Origin: Streptomyces sp. NBS 14/10
GTDB taxonomy: Bacteria; Actinomycetota; Actinomycetes; Streptomycetales; Streptomycetaceae
Reading direction: 5' to 3'
Assembly (NCBI RefSeq): GCF_002224125.1
Contig: NZ_NCSM01000003.1
Coordinates: 317,747-381,746 of the forward strand
DNA: 64,000 nucleotides
Below the pieces are notes generated by a model, which saw nothing but the letters and a program-made list of their open reading frames with translations, was not told the origin of the DNA and did no database searches. Below, one piece after another: positions 61,833-64,000 of the stretch. Positions within the stretch are counted from its first letter, which is position 1. Each line of letters begins with the position of its first letter. The position numbers and the translations under genes are program-made.

Positions 61833-62945
61833 ATGGACGACACGCATGACACGGCTGATACGGACGGCCTGCTGAGCATCGGCGCCTTCGCCCGGCGGGT
61901 GGGGCTGACGCCGAGCGCGCTGCGGTTCTACGACGACTGCGCGGTGCTGCGCCCCGCCCACGTGGACACGGCGACCGGCTACCGCTACTACGCCGAGGCG
62001 CAGCAGCAGCGCGCCGCGCTGCTGCGCCGGCTGCGGGAGGCCGAGTTGCCGCTGGTCGATGCGACGGCCGTGCTGGACGGGCCGTACGAGGAGGCCCGCG
62101 AGGTGCTGCGGGCTCAGCTGGGCCGGACGAGGGAGTCGGCCGCGGCGGCCCGCGCCGCGCTCGAGGAGATCCTGCGCGCGCTGCCCGGGGGAACCCGCCG
62201 CGCCGAGGTCCTCGTCGGCGGGGCCGAGCTGGCGGGCGCGGTGCGGCAGGTGGGCTCGGCGGTGGCGGCGGGCGCGGCCCGGGAGGAGTTCCCGGTGCTC
62301 GGCCGCGTACTGGTCGAGATCGACGGCGAGGAGTTCCGGCTGGTGGCCACGGACCGCTACCGGCTGGCCGTACGGGCGCTCCGGCCGCTGTCGATCGGGG
62401 GCGAGCCGTGCGAACTGCTGCTGGACATCGGCGAGTTGACGGAGACGGCGGCCTGGGCCCGGCGGCTGCCCGAGGTCACCGTCGAGGTCGAGGGGCGGCA
62501 GGCCCGCGTACGGGGCGGCGGCGAGTGCCGGGAGCTGGCGGGCTCCGACGAGGTGTTTCCCGCGTACCGGATGGTGCTGGACGACCTCGGGGCCGCCCGG
62601 CACCGCGTGATCGCCGACCGGGCCGGGCTGCGGCGGGCCGTCGCGGACCGCCTGGACACCGGCCACCGGGCGATCACCCTCACCACCGCCGGGGACGACC
62701 TCCTGATCTCGCCAGAGGAACCCGGGGAACCCGGCGCGACCGCGCTGCGCGCGATCTGCACGGGGCCGCCGCTGCGGATCGCCTTCGACCCCGGCGTCCT
62801 GCTGCCGGCGCTCGACGCGAGCGTCGGGCCCGATGTGCTGCTGGAGATCGCGTCCGAGGCCCGGCCCGTCGTCGTCCGCTCCGCCGACCAGGGGAGCTTC
62901 ACCACCCTGGTCATGCCGGTCCGCGGCACGACCGCCACCACCTAG
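61833..62945 (+). CDS. MerR HTH fused to a DNA-polymerase III beta (sliding clamp)-like domain
   Basis: A 370-residue protein. Residues about 14-85 are a MerR winged HTH (LLSIGAFARRVGLTPSALRFYDDCAVLRPAHVDTATGYRYYA), followed by the MerR coiled-coil helix (AREVLRAQLGRTRESAAAARAALEEILRAL). From about residue 105 it resembles DnaN clamp domains: FPVLGRVLVEI (153) and GEEFRLVATDRYRLAVRAL, FPAYRMVL (242-249; clamp FPDYRRVLP), and the C-terminal PDVLLEIASEARPVVVR...LVMPVR (clamp ELSDPLRPALI...LLMPVR). Only about two clamp-like domains fit the length, so it cannot be a replication clamp. It is probably a regulator using a clamp fold for sensing or DNA contact. Confidence 0.85.
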   Translation: MDDTHDTADTDGLLSIGAFARRVGLTPSALRFYDDCAVLRPAHVDTATGYRYYAEAQQQRAALLRRLREAELPLVDATAVLDGPYEEAREVLRAQLGRTRESAAAARAALEEILRALPGGTRRAEVLVGGAELAGAVRQVGSAVAAGAAREEFPVLGRVLVEIDGEEFRLVATDRYRLAVRALRPLSIGGEPCELLLDIGELTETAAWARRLPEVTVEVEGRQARVRGGGECRELAGSDEVFPAYRMVLDDLGAARHRVIADRAGLRRAVADRLDTGHRAITLTTAGDDLLISPEEPGEPGATALRAICTGPPLRIAFDPGVLLPALDASVGPDVLLEIASEARPVVVRSADQGSFTTLVMPVRGTTATT

Positions 62946-62955
62946 AAAGGGCCGA

Positions 62956-63408
62956 ATGACCGTGGATCCCGAGAACCCCGTCGTCCGGCTGTGCGTCCAG
63001 GGCATGACCGCCGAGGCCGAAGGCAGGAACGAGGACGCCCGCGCCCTGTTCCAGCGGGCCTGGGACACCGCTGCCGACGACTACGAGGCCTGCGTGGCAG
63101 CTCACTATCTCGCCCGGCACCAGCCGGACCCTCAGGGGACGCTGCGCTGGAACCAGGAGTGTCTGGACCGGGCCGACGCGGTGGGCGACGACCGCGTCCG
63201 AGGCTTCCACGCCTCCCTGCATCTGAACATGTTCACGGCGTACCGGGCGCTCGGCGAGCCCGGCAAGGCCCGCGAACACCTCGCGCTGGCCGCCGCCCGC
63301 GTCGGCGACGTGCCGGAAGGTCCGTACGGCGACGGGATCCGCTCCGCCGTCGCGGAGGCGCTGCGCGCGGCCCGGGCATCGTCCGGACTCCGACCGGCCA
63401 CGACATAA
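62956..63408 (+). CDS. small TPR-like protein
   Basis: A 150-residue helical protein: PVVRLCVQGMTAEAEGRNEDARALFQRAWDTAADDYEACVAAHYLARHQPDPQGTLRWNQECLDRADAVGDDRVRGFHASLHLNMFTAYRALGEPGKAREHLALAA, three TPR-like helix pairs of the kind seen in protein-interaction modules. It starts 10 nt after the MerR-clamp gene and is probably cotranscribed with it. Function is unknown. Confidence 0.78.
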   Translation: MTVDPENPVVRLCVQGMTAEAEGRNEDARALFQRAWDTAADDYEACVAAHYLARHQPDPQGTLRWNQECLDRADAVGDDRVRGFHASLHLNMFTAYRALGEPGKAREHLALAAARVGDVPEGPYGDGIRSAVAEALRAARASSGLRPATT

Positions 63409-63440
63409 CCACTGGACCGACCCGGCCACAGCTGCAAATA

Positions 63441-63458
63441 TATTCGCTATGCAGAATA
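63441..63458. promoter_or_regulatory. inverted repeat over the start of the ArgJ/Oat2-like gene
   Basis: TATTC-GCTATGCA-GAATA is an 18-bp inverted repeat covering the ATG of the edge gene, in an AT-rich patch (caaatatattcgc). A candidate operator for an arginine-type or local repressor; there is also an ATGCA direct repeat around it. No SD is visible, so the mRNA may be leaderless. Confidence 0.4.
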
Positions 63459-64000
63459 GTCATGCATCATTGCTGGCGGCCTGGCCACTCGGCTTCCACG
63501 CCTACACCGGCCACGGCGGCATCCGCGACAGCGGCGACGACATCTCGATCATCGCCTCGGACCGGCCCGCCGTCAGCGCCGCGATGTTCACCCTCAGCCG
63601 CTTCGCGGGCCCGGCCGTGGTGCTCAGCCGGCGGCATGCCGCTGGACGGCGGCTGCGGGCGGTGGTCACGCTGGCCCAGAACGCCAATGTGGCCACCGGC
63701 AAGGAAGGGGAGCGGAACGCCGCCGAGGTGGTCGGGCGCGTGGCGGGGATTCTGGGGGTCGCCGAGAGCGAGGTGCTCATCGGCTCCACCGGGGTGATCG
63801 GGCGCCCGTTGCCGATGGACGCCATCCGTACGCATCTGGACCAGCCGCATCTCGCCCAGGGCGCCGCCGTCTTCGACGCCGGGACCGAACGGGTGGCCCG
63901 GGCGATGATGACCACCGACACCCGGCCCAAGATCAGTGCGCGCTCGGTCGGGGCTGCCCGGATCGTCGGCGTCGCCAAGGGCGTCGGGATGCTGGAGCCC
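63449..64000 (+). CDS. ArgJ-family acetyltransferase, Oat2-like (3' end off window)
   Basis: The first 184 residues of an ornithine/glutamate N-acetyltransferase: ASDRPAVSAAMFTLSRFAGPAVVLSRRH, LAQNANVATGKEGERNAAEVVGRVAGILGVAESEVLIGSTGVIGRPLPMDAIRTHL, MMTTDTRPKISARSVGAARIVGVAKGVGMLEP. The pattern is closer to secondary-metabolite Oat2-type enzymes than to housekeeping ArgJ (for example FAGPAVVLSR). The autoprocessing Thr site lies beyond the edge. No arg genes flank it here. Confidence 0.82.
   Translation, partial: MQNSHASLLAAWPLGFHAYTGHGGIRDSGDDISIIASDRPAVSAAMFTLSRFAGPAVVLSRRHAAGRRLRAVVTLAQNANVATGKEGERNAAEVVGRVAGILGVAESEVLIGSTGVIGRPLPMDAIRTHLDQPHLAQGAAVFDAGTERVARAMMTTDTRPKISARSVGAARIVGVAKGVGMLEP

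Overview
The window looks like chromosomal DNA of a Streptomyces or close relative. The GC content is very high, GTG and TTG starts are frequent, and there are lineage-typical genes: mycothiol conjugate amidase, a DUF4307 protein, a four-gene conservon (cvnABCD), a ScoMcrA-type HNH nuclease, a Streptomyces-type gas-vesicle cluster and AfsR-like STAND/TPR proteins. No rRNA, tRNA or CRISPR array was seen.

Layout. 1-15 kb is mostly conserved housekeeping: a DUF255 thioredoxin-fold protein (partial), a large P-loop/TPR protein with an altered Walker A, mca, DUF4307, greA, a DrrAB-like ABC exporter, threonine ammonia-lyase, a MarR regulator, an ECF-like sigma factor with a small membrane protein, a MetB/cystathionine lyase and msrA. 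15.3-20.3 kb is an accessory, decayed region: the C-terminal remnant of an MmyB-type regulator, a large TnpB-like RuvC nuclease with a fused tail, a GNAT enzyme, a shortened Gp49/HigB-like toxin with its HTH antitoxin, near-identical 39-bp repeats and a CGNR regulator. 20.3-28 kb carries a HAD hydrolase, small hypotheticals, a methyltransferase and the conservon.

28-43 kb is rich in signalling and defence-like genes: an orphan sugar-binding lipoprotein, an aldo/keto reductase, a subtilisin-fold protein lacking all three catalytic residues next to a Gln-rich protein, an LLM oxidoreductase, and an NB-ARC/TPR (NLR-like) protein translationally coupled to a small Bell-like protein. The last two share a 19-residue motif that looks like a bacterial amyloid signalling sequence. 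Close by are a phosphorothioate-DNA-type HNH nuclease, a PucR/CdaR regulator, a DUF4331 protein and an AbiEii-like nucleotidyltransferase with an unfamiliar partner. A 31-bp inverted repeat then separates this region from mfd.

46.6-64 kb carries a beta-propeller-like lipoprotein, an MFS exporter, and a six-gene operon (MFS, DAK kinase, RpiB-like, TIM-like, xylose-isomerase-like and PGDH-like) with a divergent FadR-type regulator. Together these fit a D-apionate to D-erythrose-4-phosphate pathway. They are followed by gvpO-A-F-G-J-L-S-K, a VOC protein, a MerR HTH fused to a DNA-polymerase beta-clamp-like domain, a small TPR-like protein, and the start of an ArgJ/Oat2-like gene at the right edge.

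The strongest leads are the NLR/Bell amyloid-motif pair, the pseudo-subtilase, the MerR-sliding-clamp fusion, the apionate operon, and the large TnpB sitting in a decayed locus. All family assignments are from reading the sequence, without database searches.
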